A model generated the notes under the pieces. The model was not told the origin of the DNA. It made no database searches and worked only from the letters and a program-made list of their open reading frames with translations. The translations under genes were made by a program, and so were the position numbers. Shown here piece after piece: positions 1 to 13,000 of a DNA stretch of 64,000 nucleotides. The DNA comes from Scatophagus argus (taxonomy: Eukaryota; Chordata; Actinopteri; Scatophagidae), in assembly GCF_020382885.2 (NCBI RefSeq), contig NC_058512.1, positions 5,730,802 to 5,794,801 on the forward strand. Reading direction: 5' to 3'. The first letter of the stretch is position 1. The number at the start of each line of letters is the position of its first letter.

Positions 1-30
1 TTGGTGCCAGTGCTTAGTAGATTTGAGATA

Positions 31-1223
31 CAGTGCATCTGGAAAGTATTCACACTACTTCGCTTTTTGCACATTTTTTTATGTTACAGTCTCATTCCAA
101 AATGGATTTAATTCATTTTTTCCCTCAAAATTCTACACAAAATACCCCATAATGACAAAGTGAAACAAGTTTGATTCATTTTTTTGCATATTTGTTAAAA
201 ATGAAAAACAAAAAATGTAACATGGACCTAAGCATTCACATTCTTTGCCATGACACTCAAAATTGAGCTCAGGTGCCTCCTGTTTCCATTGATTATCCCT
301 CAGAGGTTTCTACAACTTGAGCTGAGTCCACCTGTGGTAAGTTCAGCTGATTGGGCATGATTTGGAAAGGCACACACCTGTCTATATAAGCCCTCACAGT
401 TGACGGCGCGTGTCGCAGCACAAACCAAGCCAAATTCTCCAAACAGCCAAACAAAATTCTGATGATACAAATCATCAGATGATGATACAAATATTAAGCT
501 CTTTGACATGAATGACAAGTGTCATGTCTGGAGGAAACCAGGCACTGCTCATCACCTGACCAATGCCATTCCTAATGTTAAGCATACTGGTGGTAGCATC
601 ATGCTGTGGGGATGTTCTGCAGCAGCAGAAACTGGGAGACTAGTGAGGGTCGAGGGAAAGATGACTGCAGCAATATACAGACACATCTTTGCTGATAACC
701 TGCTTCCAACAGGACAATGAGCCTAAGCATACAGCCAACATCACAAAGGAGTGGCTTCAGGACAACTCTTTGAATGTCCTTGAATAGCCCAGCCAGAGCC
801 CAGACTTGAACCCTATTGAGAATCTCTGGAGAGATCTGAAAATGGCTGTGCGCTGACACTCCCCATCCAACATGATGGAGCCTGAGAGGTTCTGCATTAA
901 AGAGTGGGAGAAACTGCCAAATAATAAATTACTTATAGAATCATATTCAAAAAGACTTGAGGCTGTAATTGCTGCCAAAGGGGCTTCAACAAAGTATTGC
1001 TCACAGGGTGTGAATACTTAAATAAAGTAAATGTTATATATAAAAATATATTTTAATAAATTTGCTGAAAAAATTCAAGCAAACTTGTTTCCCATTGTCA
1101 TTATGGGATATTTTGTGTAGAATTTTGAGGGGAAAAAATGAATTTAATCCATTTTGGAATGAGACTGTTACATAACAAAATGTGCAAGAAGTGAAGCAGT
1201 GTGAATACTTTCCGGATGCACTG
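31..1223 (+). mobile_element. Tc1-like DNA transposon relic with both terminal inverted repeats
   Basis: The left end (from 31, reading CAGTGCATCTGGAAAG) and the right end (to 1223, whose reverse complement begins CAGTGCATCCGGAAAG) are inverted copies of one another for about 150 bp, including the inner stretch with the AATACCCCATAATGACA-type motif. A TA lies at 29-30; the matching dinucleotide after 1223 is CA, so one target-site copy has probably mutated. Inside, 508-985 translates in pieces to Tc1/mariner transposase: a block with [20 protein letters not shown], an EPKHTA block, and an SPDLNPIENLWRDLK block. The helix-turn-helix N-terminus is missing, part of the DDE domain is deleted, and there are frame changes and stops, so it cannot make transposase. 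The family is clear; the exact subfamily is not assigned. Confidence 0.93.
508..985 (+). pseudogene. Broken Tc1-like transposase remnant
   Basis: This covers the C-terminal half of a Tc1-like transposase, the enzyme that cuts the element out and pastes it at TA sites. A 70-codon open stretch (508-720) holds the GGSIMLWGC region. It then stops, and the reading resumes in another frame with NEPKHTA and NPIENLWRDLK. A gap relative to intact family members removes the part around the second catalytic aspartate. No full-length frame exists. It lies wholly inside the element at 31-1223. Confidence 0.88.
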
Positions 1224-1284
1224 CATTTCACAGGAAAACTTTGAAAACTTTGACTTGTTCGTGACACTAGACGAAAAGTCAGAA

Positions 1285-1375
1285 GATGATGATGTCAATA
1301 AGTTTTACTCTCTGGGCACCATGAATATCTGTACCAAAGTGGTGTCAACCCATCCAGCAGTTGTTGAGACAGACT
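1285..1375 (+). repeat. Fragment of a common teleost interspersed repeat
   Basis: The stretch reading CTCTGGGCACCATGAATATC and continuing to GCAGTTGTTGAGACAGACTG has a second copy around 6750-6825 and a weaker third around 61810-61880. I recognise it as a widespread fish repeat but cannot name the family. It lies between the Tc1 relic and the first coding exon of slc14a2, so the 5' flank of that gene is largely transposon-derived. Confidence 0.6.
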
Positions 1376-1442
1376 GACTGACTTTGCACAATTATACATA
1401 CTGCAATAAAATGGCAACTGTGATAAACTGTTCACAGCCAGC

Positions 1443-4336
1443 ATGGACAACAGCAACCATCCCTCATATGAAGAAGCTCCAGCTCGGTCCCTCCTCTTCA
1501 GAGCTGTTGGGCTTTTCACTGGAGACATGCATCTCTGCAGAGAATGGGTGAAAAGTAGGTGATGATCTTATCTTGTCTTCTCTGATGAAGACAGCTGATC
1601 AAACTGAAGTCACTATCTATCAATGACAGGACAGGTTGTGGTAATCCAGCTGCTGGACTGGATTTTCCGAGGAGTGGCCCAGGTCATGTTCGTCAACAAC
1701 CCTCTAAGTGGGCTCCTCATCACTTTAGGTCTCTTCCTGCAGAACCCTTGGTGGGCCCTGAATGGTCTACTGGGTACCCTTGTGTCCACTGTGTCTGCCA
1801 TCTTACTGGGGCAAAACAGGTCAGATAGCATCTCCCTATCCTTATTTGACTTCATCATAGATGAAAAAAAAAAACATTTTCCTCCCGCCAGGAAGCCATT
1901 ATTACTGTTTGTTTCACTTATATTCCCCGGGGCTCCATTTTCTTTAGCTTTCACACTGTGCTATTTTCACAGTTGTGTTTTTCACTTAATTGTGTTTTGC
2001 TGTCATGTTGACTACATCTGTCACACTCACCTCAGGGAAGCCATATCAGCGGGTTTATATGGCTACAATGGAACCTTGGTGGGCATACTGATGGCTGTTT
2101 TCTCAGCCAAAGCGAGCTGGTACTGGTGGCTGTTATTGCCAAATGTGTTCATGACCATGTTGTGGTGAGTGTTCAATTCATCTGATTCATTTGATTGCTC
2201 ACACATGGTAACTGCACACTATAAAAAAGCTATAAAAAGAGACTAAAGCAACAGCATGCAGTGCAAATCAGGAAACAGGTCACCCAGGTTGACTTTATCT
2301 CTTTCAAAAGAACTGAGCCTCTGCTAAGCCCCACAGCCTTAATTACTATCATTTTTTTCCATTCTTGCAAGGTACATATGAAATCTAGAGTATTAATGGT
2401 AGCAATTTACCACTTGAAACACTTAGAGTAGTGCCTCACTGCTCATATTTTCAAACAGTACATCTCAGTTTTAATGTTACAAGACAAAAGGCTTTGAGGA
2501 CTGGGACTAACTGATGTGTTTGACAAAAGTAATGTTCAGGTAATATCCTGACTTATAAGTTTGACTGAGGTTGGTGGAGCAGGATGAAGCTACCAGTGTT
2601 ACCCCACACTTTAACCCACAGCAGGTGTGCTAGCAGTTTAATCCCACAAAAGTTGGCCAATGCAACGCTTGGCAAAGCTTGGCAAAGCCAAGCGTCACAC
2701 TGTGGGAGGGTTAGGCTACTATAGGCAAACAGACGCATGTCTTTGCTAGCTAAAGTTAAGATGTGAATTTCTATTTGTTCACATAGAATGGAAGTGAATA
2801 TTTGTTAATTTTGCATTTGGGTGGCTGTGAGAGCACGATTTGCCTTTCCCTCTACTCATTAATACATGTCTTGCTTCTGTTCGCAGCCCAGTGGTCTCCA
2901 GTGCTTTGTCCTCAATTGCCAGTAAATGGGACGTCCCAATATTCACCCTGCCCTTTAATATTTTGGTGTCTCTGCATATTGCAGCGACAGGAGCTAATCA
3001 CCCCTACTTTCCAGAGGTACAGTGGAACCCTGTCATGTGCAAACAAGGTTGTGCATGATGCAAATGAAAGTTTAGCCTACTTTTTCTGCAATTTCAGATG
3101 GATATCCAACCAAACTACCATCTGTACCCTTCTAATGACTCCATCAAAAGCCTCAATATCTCTCAGGTATAACAGGAACATTATTGGACCACTAGCTCTT
3201 TGAAAGTCTCCACACAATCTAAATTATACTGTCTAGATTGCACATATGTTATTTTAATTAATAAACGGCGCTACTTGTTTAAATTGTCAGTAAATGGAGG
3301 CTTTCCATTTGCAGCTATTCCTGTCAGTGCCAGTTGGTGTTGGCCAGGTGTATGGCTGTGACAGCCCTTGGACAGGAGGTCTCGTACTTCTGGCCCTGCT
3401 GCTTTCCTCTCCAACTATCTGTTTTCATGCCATGTTAGGCTCTGCTGCTGGCGTCCTGTCTGGTAAAAAGACCCACCATTTGCATAGTATATGCATAATA
3501 TGCATAATGTCTGTTGAAGCTACAGCAGGAGCTTTGGCTCTTCAAAGGGCACCATGGCATTATGGTGAATGAACCATGGCATGTTTTTTCGAATAACGCT
3601 GTAAAGCCTGTTTGTTTGCCAGTTTTTTTCTGACATTTGTGCAATCTTTTACTGTTTAATAATGAATTACAATGTTCGGTGCAGGACTTGCTCTGGCAGC
3701 TCCTCACAAGGATATTTACTCAGGACTGTGGGGATATAACAGTGCCTTGTCCTGCATTGCCATTGGAGGGGTCTTCTATGTCATAACATGGCAAACCCAC
3801 TTTCTGGCTCTAATATGTGGTAAGACTGAAAAACAACACAATCAATATGCTCCTTCACATACTATTAGAAAAAAAATCTTCCTTAAAAATGGAAAAATAT
3901 GTTTCCTTCCAGCACTTTTCTGTGCATACATGACTGCAGCAATCTCAAAGCTGATGTCTGTGGTAAGTCCGAATCTTTCTTCCTGAGTCAAACATGGTAA
4001 GTGTCATCTGAACACCCAGATGTCCCTCATATCATGTGTCATGCTCTCTCCTATGACATCCCCTTTCAGCTTGCATTACCAGCCTGCACGTGGCCTTTCT
4101 GCCTGTCGACTCTCATCTTCCTCCTCATTTCCTCTGAGATCCCAGCCATCTGCAGACTGCCTTTGTCTGTGGTCTCCTACCCTGAGGAGAATCTGCGCTA
4201 CAAGAGAAAATTAAAGGCCTCGGAGGAAGCTCAGCACCATCAGCAGAGCAGCAGTCAAGAAGAGGCCCAGCTGAAGGAGGATGGAGGTCCGAGTGTCCAG
4301 TTGGTGGTGGACAGGGACTGCAGTGAATCTGTATGA
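1443..4336 (+). CDS. slc14a2: Urea transporter (SLC14 family), 9 exons, 409 aa
   Basis: This is a facilitated urea channel of the plasma membrane, acting in gill, kidney and other epithelia of fish. Coding exons are 1443-1554, 1630-1819, 2036-2164, 2887-3016, 3098-3166, 3315-3462, 3685-3819, 3913-3962 and 4070-4336; all have GT-AG introns and sum to 410 codons. Family blocks are clear: [11 protein letters not shown] and NPWWALNG in exon 2, GYNGTLVG in exon 3, and the two-fold urea-transporter signature (VPIFTLPF at residues 160-167; LPACTWPF at 324-331). [15 protein letters not shown] lies in exon 6 and [13 protein letters not shown] in exon 7. The length fits a single-unit UT. The start [11 protein letters not shown] was chosen because it is the first ATG in the exon and gives a short hydrophilic N-terminus. 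The C-terminus ends in a Gln/Glu-rich tail. SLC14A1 and SLC14A2 cannot be separated with certainty by eye; the synteny fits either. Confidence 0.93.
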
Positions 4337-4381
4337 TCACACAGGATGCTATTATGTCTTGATATTTACCTAATTGCTGTA

Positions 4382-4387
4382 AATAAA
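4382..4387 (+). terminator. Polyadenylation signal AATAAA of slc14a2
   Basis: AATAAA lies 46 bases past the slc14a2 stop codon, which implies a very short 3' UTR. It is the first canonical hexamer downstream on the plus strand. Confidence 0.65.
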
Positions 4388-6469
4388 GGAAACAGTGCAG
4401 TGATAAACGGTTTTGGTATTTCCTTTCTTACATAAAAATATTTGTTATATAAAATGGCTGGCATTGCAGTGAAAAATATCAATATTTTCATGTGTAGTAT
4501 AGATATTCTACACAGCAGAGGGCAGCACTTTCCAAGGAAAGACAGAACCACTCTTGTTACTGGGCAGATTTGAATGTAGGAATACAATAATGTATAGCAA
4601 TTTTGTTCGTAATAATATGCATTGTATGAATTATATTCCTGTAGTGATGTTATTTAGTTCCCTCTAGTCACAATAGCAAAATTTTCACGCTTGCTGTGAG
4701 ATGATTTAAAATGCAGCAGCCAAAGCATTTCATTAGTGCACACAGTGAGCTGTAGGGGAGAATTCATAAAGTGCTCCCCCTGCAAAAACACCCTTTTCTC
4801 TGCCAGACATAATCCATCTCTGCCTCCTGTTGTCCAATATGTCCCACTGATTTATCTTATTGTTTCTCTTTACCTCTCTTTTGGTTTCTTTTGAGGTGCC
4901 TCTCCTCAAACTCTTTCCTGCTTATCTACAAATTCTTCTTCACTTTTCCTCCACTTCCCTATTCTGCCATTATCTGTCAGTTTCTGTCCTTATCTCCTCT
5001 TCTGAGGACAGCTGTTCTCCTTCTTCCTCAAGCAAGAAGATTTTGATCTCTTTGAAAAAGAAGCTAGCAAGATGTCAGCTGATAAAACGACTGTCTGGGT
5101 CTGTGTCTGCGTTTATATTTACATTTATGAGTAAGTCTTTGTGTGACTTTATTCCCATCTGCCTGTCTGTGTGTCTGGTGCACCGAGGCACATGGATTTA
5201 ATCCAGTCAGTGCTACACATAAAAGACAGTCACACTCCAGGACATGTGTGGGAGCTGCGGTACATGGGGGGAAGAAGGTGCGAGACGAGGGAACGAGACG
5301 ATGTTGAAAATGAGAACATCTTATTTGCCTGGTGATAAAATATGACTTGTTATGACTGTTCTTTCTAGAATATCTAATGTGCATTTTTTTTCTCTCTGCC
5401 CTCCTTTTGAACCCAATAACTCCTCAAGTCAGTTTTCTACTTAATATTCTTAAAGTATTATAGAGGAAAGCTTTCCTCAAATCTTCTAGACGTAGTATTT
5501 TCTCTTATCCACTGTAGCCTGTAGGTAAAAGTGACCTTAGTCAGAGGATTTTTCAGTGGACTTTTGCACAGCATTGATTCATCCAGCGACCTTTGAAGGT
5601 CGGGATAAGTGTTGGCAGTGGGACGATGTGAGATGAGGTTGGTGTCACTTCCCCTGTGTCAGTGCTGTGTGCTCACAGCAGTGTGATTCACCTTCCAGAG
5701 TCCCCTGTAGGCAGCACCTACTGCTCCCACAAAACATAAGAGTGTAAAGTGAGACAGAGCTGAACCTGTGAAGAATCTCCCCACACACTCACATACACCT
5801 GTATACATGCAGAGGAAAATGTATGCGCTTGTGTTGTGCTGGCAGTTTGTCTGCTCTGCTGTCAAAGTCTCATATAACAATGTAGGCCAAAGTGTTTTGT
5901 AACTGCTGTTAAGAACAGCTCAACAGAAAGAAGCTAATGATCGTGTGAAGGACACAAGAACAGGAGAAGAAGGTCTATGACATGACAGTGTCCAAAATAG
6001 AGTGAATATTTCTGGTAAATTGGGGAGGACGTTCTGCTACTGAAAAGCTATATATGGTGGGCATCAAGGTTGTTCATTGGCCAAGAACACATTAGTTTCT
6101 GCACCTCTTTTCATTTAATCAGTCAAATTGGCAAAATAGGTACATGTATGTGGTTTTAGATGTGTATTAAGTTTAGGTTGTGCTGTACCACCTGCTCATT
6201 GTACCTTACGCCACTATTAGTTAACCCTTCATTCACTGTATTATGTAGTATACAGCCTTAAAGGCCACCAGTATGGCCAAATAGTGGGAATTCAGTTGAA
6301 TAATTCCACAACTCAACAACTAGTTTTAAGGCAAAAACAAATAAACAAATGAGGAAAATGCTATATCTTTATCAGAATATTACCCTTTGTAGTGTGAAAA
6401 GATCTTTGAAATAATAAGGAGATTAATGAGATGAGATTAATGTTGGGAAAGAATACGTACAAAAAAATA

Positions 6470-6830
6470 CAATTGCTAAATGCTAGCGCTATCATGGCAA
6501 GATGATCACAATATAATGCTAACATCCAAATGATTACCATGCATTAGCATGCTACTAGCTAGCACTCAGAATGAAGTACAGCTAAAATGAAGTCTTGAAC
6601 AAAGGGGCGTGTCCAGAAGGGGGCCACAGTCCACCCATGAAGTCTGGCTGGCCACCGCAAGTGCCACCATTTTTTTCCCTTAAGTACAACTGGCTATCTT
6701 ACCAGTGAGAGGCAGGAAGCCACTTAGGATTCAACCTCTGGACACCATGAATGTCTGCACCAAATTTCACACTCATCCACGTAAAAGTTGTTGAAATATT
6801 TAAATTGGGACCAAAATAATTTGCATATAT
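6470..6830 (+). repeat. Degraded teleost interspersed repeat
   Basis: The left part has GCTAGC- and GCTAACATCC-type words. The right part (about 6750-6830, CTCTGGACACCATGAATGTC onward) matches the fragment at 1285-1375, including the GTTGTTGAAATATTT motif. It is probably an old non-autonomous DNA element; the boundaries are approximate. Confidence 0.5.
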
Positions 6831-8875
6831 GGATATTTTATGTATTGGATAGGATACACGATTGACATAACTCTCTCTGCACTAAAGCAAAATAAAAGAG
6901 GGTATTGTACTGAGCTGTCTTCCATTTTATTTTAAGTCATATAATACTTTCATTAAACCTTAACACCAAAGATAAACAAGTGGTGACTCTCAGTAGCTGT
7001 TCCATGCATTTGCTACTGAGCATGTCAGAACACTAGACTGCATGTAAGCTGTCCGCCTTCTCGCCTCCTTACAATAACAGTGTCAGTGCAGCTCGGGACC
7101 TTAATTAGCATTATTTTCTCAGAGACTGACAGGCAACTTTGTATGTGTTTCTGCGAGAGAGACAGCTTGAATGTGCGAAAATACAGGCCAAACACACAGT
7201 CAGACTGTTCCTGTAGGCAGGAAGAATGAGCGCGATGTAAGAGTCTGTTCTGATTCACTCTATCATGCTCAATCTGTGAATAGTATGTAAGAGCTGCTAT
7301 CTGGTGCATGACGCTCCAGGCTCAGTATGATCAGACCAAATTTGTCCGTCGTTTCCTGTAAGACGAAAGGAGAATCCCCAGGAAACTCCATCCTCCATTG
7401 GATGCATGAAGCATCACAGCAGAGGAAGCACTGCCATGTATGTACGCTCCCTGTGACACTCATTTCCATATCCATGGCTGCACTGCCGGCTGCAGAGTCG
7501 ATTCCAGTGTCGTAATCTTGTAGTATGAGTGTGATCTCTCTAAATAGAAATAGTGACTATTTCAATGGGAGGAAAAGCGGCATTCAAGCAGATGACTTGC
7601 CGTATTTCATCATTAAAGAGTGGTCATGATGTGATGTTAAGTCAACAAGATCATGTGGGTCCGTGAGATTTTTTTAGATTCTTCTTTTTTTTTTACACGT
7701 TTTATTTATCTGACACACCAAATAGGCCCTCATAAATAGACTTTCTACAATTACTTCTCCTATCTTTACAAAGTATTTTCCTCATTAGGGACTGTAAATA
7801 AATTAGTGGGAAAATGGGGCCAGAAAAGGGGAAAAGCTACGTCCATTTTCTTTGGCTAAAAGGAGATTTGTTTGATTGCTCTGATCAAACAAGGTGTCTT
7901 TTTTTGCCTGTTTCACTGGAAGACTTGGATCTAAATGTTTAAGTCCAAAAAAATGCCATTTGTCCGCACCATGAGCCATAAAGGGGTATTTTGTCTTATG
8001 TAGACGAGTCTCGGAGTCTAACTACACTGTATAACTGCTGGCCGAACAATGTCATTTTCGTCTTCACTTAACTCCACATCAGAACAGAAGTGCTGTAAGG
8101 GTAAACGTTATCCTATGAAATACTGCATGACTGAAACTCTACTAATATGTGAGGTAAAAAAGACAGTGGTTATAACTGTCACTGAACAGCTGTGTGATTC
8201 AGGCTGGGTAAAAGATACTGTTCACTCAATATATTTATTTTGAACAGAGCTGATTTATTAGGGGTGTCAGTCTTGTTTTTTTAAAAAAGTCAGACACAAG
8301 GTTTGATCCGCCTCATACACCAATAGTTTTTATACAGTTCCTTATCATTACAGACTGAACATCAGACTCTACAAATAGTTGTTAATGTTTCTGGAAAGGT
8401 AATCAGCCTCTTCCAGTCAGTCAACAAGCGTTTGAGGTGAGATCTTGAATTTTCACAGGAGGAAGACATCTGAACACAAGATTTTTAACACATTCACTTA
8501 CATAACTTGAAGCGGCACCTTCCTACCACAGCTGTTTTCTGTTGGTTATTAAGTGGCTCATTTGCATTGATTTGCAGTCATTGTCTGTGGAACCGCACAC
8601 CGTCGCTGTGCAGAACTACGTGGGTGGACACATTTAAATGAACACCTGCACAATGGATATATGAGGCGTTAAACAAATGCTGCCTCTGTAAAGCTTACTG
8701 ACCTTCTCCATTCAGAGAACTGTTAATTGTGGCTGCACTAAATGAACCTGGAAACATTTAGAGTTTAGACTGCTTAATGGACATTTTGAGTTTGCAATTT
8801 GCTGTAGCCTACTTTTGCTTTGACATAACGACATATTTTGTTATCAGTCATTTATGTGAGTGGAAATTCAAATAC

Positions 8876-9215
8876 AATTGGGTGTCGTACTTTACTTGAG
8901 TATTTCTGTTCCATTCTACTCCACTGCATGTACTGCGTTTCAGATTAAGTCTCAACACTACGAAACGTATAATAATTATATAAATTACACTGCACTGTTG
9001 AAGGTTCGTTACCTCTTCCAGGACAAAACATGCATCGTATATTTGCTTCAGATTCATTAGCAGTTACACCAGGGAGAAATGTCCCCCCTCAACGTAATGA
9101 CATATCAGTTACAGGGGGCATTTTACTGCAGAGTGAGGACTTCAGGCACAGTTTGTTCTTAATACTTCTGTGCTTTTACTTAAGAAGGATTTTGAATGCA
9201 GGATTTGTCCGTTTA
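8876..9215 (+). repeat. Teleost interspersed repeat, copy A
   Basis: Words such as TTTACTTGAGTATTTCTGTT, CTACTCCACTGCATGTACTG and CTTCTGTGCTTTTACTTAAG occur in the order of a very abundant fish repeat. A second, more complete copy lies at 13800-14455, partly in the opposite orientation. It is non-coding. Confidence 0.55.
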
Positions 9216-9875
9216 TACATGCATTTAATTTTGTTTAAGCTATGTATCCACATGCAGCTGTTTCCTTTAATAACATTAGACTGTTTAGGTGTTCCTATTA
9301 TTGTGTCAGCCTTATGCAAGCATTGGTAAATGTACACTTTCAGATATCTGGCTGTTTAGCACACGGTCCTGCAGAATTCTAATCTGCTCAAAACAGCTGT
9401 TCTAAAGCAAGACCTGAAATCCTCTAAAATAGGAAAGAGGTTCAGTTCAGTTCAGCGTTTTCTCACCTGCAGCAAAAACATAGACTAAAGCCATATAGAT
9501 TTAAAGCGCGTGGGCTCGTGCTCGTACAAAATGTTCAAAAAAAAAAGCCATTTGAGGACATTTGATTGACTGTCTGGGGGCCGTCTGGACTGCATGTCTG
9601 GATGTTCTGTTCCGTCTCAGGGAAACAGGAGAACTCTTTGTACCGTGTCGTGACTGACTGCTCGGCTCCGCCTTTAAGAACTCCGGAAACAAGTCTCGAG
9701 ATGGAGAAGGAGGCTGCAACATCCGCGTGATCATCGCAGGTGCACCAATGGCCTTCCACGGGGCGAACTGAACAACCGGTATCCCCTGCCGCGCGTGAGG
9801 AAATGGGCGGATCCGGGGAAAGCTCGGTCACGCTGCGTGGGTGGGTGAGTGTATAGTAAAGGAGCTGCCGCGGCG

Positions 9876-9883
9876 GTATTTAA
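9876..9883 (+). promoter_or_regulatory. Possible TATA-like element upstream of dnajb5-like gene
   Basis: TATTTAA lies in a CpG-rich stretch about 130 bases before the start codon at 10014. The region 9480-10010 has the composition of a vertebrate promoter. No clear array of alternating GAA/TTC heat-shock units could be read by eye. Confidence 0.35.
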
Positions 9884-10013
9884 CAGAGAGCCGAGGAGAG
9901 CTCAGACAGGACGAAGCCCGACTGAAAGCGGAGCGATTTCAGCACCAGCGCGACTGGACAGCGACACGTAGCCCCCCCATCCTTAGCAAAAGAAAAACTT
10001 TCGAGCAGTCATC

Positions 10014-13000
10014 ATGGTTCTGATCTGGACTCAGTTCGGTATGAAGCACAAAAATGTCAATGTCAAGTGCAAAGTGCGAGTTATGCACAGGGGTGACAGC
10101 TCAGGCTCATCATCATCAGCGGTAAGTACTTTTTCTTTTTTTAAAATCACCAATTAAATCATCAGTTACTCAAATTGTAGTAAGTCAGATATACAGCTTG
10201 GATGTTTAAGTTTCATACAAGGCAATGCTGTACCGGTGAAGCCGGCGTAAAAGTCAGCTTTGAAGTGTGTTTAATGATCAGTGATTAATGATGCTGTGGG
10301 TCCATTCAAACGCGTGAGTCGCTGATTTCGCGTTCAGCCAATCGCTACAGAGAATCTCAGTCGTTGGGGGAAATCTTTTGCCCCTCACGGGTCTCCCCCC
10401 CCCCTCCCCCCTCTCCATCTCTTACGCTGTGTAAAATTCATGGATATGCAGGGCAGAGATGAGGGTGTTTTCCCAGAGAGTTTGTTTTTTTTGGTCCTTT
10501 TTTTCCCGGGGCTGAATTTCTGAATATTAATAGATGCTGTGCAGCAGTTGGTGTGGAGGATGTGCAGTACATCATCCATCCTGTTTTGCATTCTAGAAGA
10601 TGTACGCCTATTAGTTATTCATCATCGGCTGTTTTGCAGCGTCTAAGAATGAGAACTGACGTATGAGATTTGGGGGGAAAAAAAGCTTTTATGAATGACA
10701 AGTATTAAAGGTCTAATGGCCCATTGTTCTTGTTTCCACAGGAAAGCAGCAGGTCTGAGCAGGACGCACCCTGCCTGTCCATCAAGCCCTCAGGCAAGGA
10801 CTTCTACAAGGTCCTGGGTGTCTCCCCTGAATCCAATGAGGACGAGATCAAGAAGGCCTACAGGAAGCTGGCTCTCAAGTTCCACCCAGATAAGAACAGC
10901 GATGCGGACGCAGAGGACAAGTTCAAAGAGATCGCAGAGGCCTACGAGATCCTGACTGACCCCAAAAAGAGAAGCATATATGACCAGTTTGGGGAAGAAG
11001 GTGAGACTGAGGGAGGATTTATATAGTTGTGATTTCATTTACAATTGAAATATCTCAAATATTATTAGTGGCTAATTATTGAAGCATAAGCTGGTGCATC
11101 AACTCTTAATGTCAACATCAAGGCTAAATACTGATGTGCAATGGGAAGATAAAGACTGAAACATTGTTGATGAATTATTAAGAGTGTAGTTTTCCTTTAA
11201 ACTAAATAGCTCTGTAGTTCTGTAAACCTTCTACAAGGATAGCGTGAATGAAATATTAAATAAGGAAGCGGTTTTTAATTGAACTCTTTTTGTTGTCTCT
11301 GTGTTTTTTAGGCCTTAAAAATGGAATGTCACTGGCAGGCCAAGGCAAAGTTTTCCGCCATAATTTCCAGGGTGACCCCCACGCCACCTTCTCTTCCTTC
11401 TTCCATGGCTCCGACCACTTCGACATCTTCTTTGGCTCCGGCTTTGACAGCGAAGATGACCTCTTCAACCCCTTCAGACGCTTCCCCTTCAACCACATGG
11501 GTGGGTTTTCTGGCCAAGACGGCGGGCTGCGAAGAGGCCAGCGGCGGCTGCAGGGCGATGAGGTGGTGCACGACCTGCTGGTGACCCTGGAGGAGGTAAT
11601 GCACGGCTGCACGAAGCACGTGAAGATCACCCGCTGCCGCCTCAGCCCCGACAGCGGCAGCCTGAGAACTGAGGAAAAGGTGCTGAATGTGGTGGTGAAG
11701 AAAGGCTGGAAGGCGGGCACCAAGATCACCTTCCCCAGGGAGGGAGATGAGACACCCAACAGCACCCCTGCAGATATCACCTTCATTCTCAGGGACAAGG
11801 AGCACTCCCAGTACAAAAGAGACGGCTCCAACATCGTCTACACAGCCAAGATCACACTCAAAGAGGTGAGTTTGGTGCCTTTGCATGAAGCTCTGAGGTC
11901 TGTCAGAGTTAGGAGAAAGGCCATCAGTCCTGATCAAATGAATTATACATTATGAAACATGCGACCGGTCTATAAGTAGATATAGCATGAAACCACTTGC
12001 CCCTGCACAGAGAAAAGCTCAAATCCATACACCATTTTTTTATCTTTACATAACTGTCAAATGATGCAGTCTCTGAAATCTAAGAAAATCAATAATAAGG
12101 CAGAGAGGGTAATATCTGAACACAGTGTTCTGTTTTGAGCCCCCCCACTCCTCCCCCTGCTTACAATGGGCTGACAGACCCCCACTAACAGAACAGCAGC
12201 AGCAGCCTGCCAACGCCTCAGTTACCTCACGAGCCCCTGCAGAGTGAGAGAGAGCAGCAGCTAAATTTAGCCTCAGCGCTGACTGCCCCCACGAATCGCA
12301 CTTGACTCTGGCTCTCAGCTACTATGTGTGCTGCAGACTCCTCTGCCTGTATGAGGCAGGCAGAGAGGCAGCATTTTTTGGCTCGCTCTGTCGCTGGCTC
12401 TCACTTCTACCAACCCACACACAGATTAGCAGGGTAGCAGTCACAGAGACTGGCATTTCAAAGAGCTCCTCCATCTTCCTGCAGCTCCTTTCAGTCACTA
12501 AAGCACTTAACTCCCACGCACAGCCAGAAAATAGTGCAACGATTATAACATCCGCAACACCAGTTTGTTGCATAACACTGAAAATAGTGATGCTTTTACA
12601 AAGGCAGACGCTCCATATTTATCTGTTATGCAACTTGACACTTTAAAAGATCAGGCCTTTAATTTTTTCTGTCATTGTTGTAAGTGTACTTCATCCCAGC
12701 CAGTCCACTCACAAAGCCTCATGAAACCTGTAAATATAACCAGTCTACATAAGTAACTTTTTCTCCCTTTTGCCTCCTCCAGGCTCTCTGCGGCTGCACA
12801 GTTAACGTCCCAACACTTGACAACCGGATGATGCCTCTACCATGCAGCGATGTTATCAAGCCAGGTGCTATCCGACGGCTGAGGGGCGAAGGTCTGCCCC
12901 TGCCCAAGAGCCCATCCCAGCGAGGCGACTTGGTGGTGGAGTTCCAGGTGCTCTTCCCCGACAGGATCCCACCACAGTCCCGTGAGATCATCAAGCACAG

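Larger units (their letters stand above)
4400..9840. other. Intergenic interval, slc14a2 to dnajb5-like
   Basis: No convincing exon was found on either strand; open frames here are short and match nothing I recognise. The interval contains two degraded interspersed repeats (about 6470-6830 and 8876-9215). The last 350 bases become CpG-rich and merge into the dnajb5-like promoter. Confidence 0.6.

Noticed and set aside
1613-1954. A 113-codon minus-strand open frame over slc14a2 exon 2
   Set aside because: It is antisense to a strongly conserved urea-transporter exon.
4860-5384. Overlapping 113- and 106-codon frames in the intergenic interval
   Set aside because: Pyrimidine-biased sequence without motifs, splice context or codon bias; treated as chance.
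9500-10013. Possible heat-shock elements upstream of the dnajb5-like gene
   Set aside because: GAA and TTC triplets are present, but I could not find three in proper alternating 5-bp register.
11256-11937. Two long minus-strand open frames (192 and 202 codons) opposite dnajb5-like exon 3
   Set aside because: They are antisense shadows of a GC-rich coding exon; the plus-strand frame has clear HSP40 blocks and correct splice phases.
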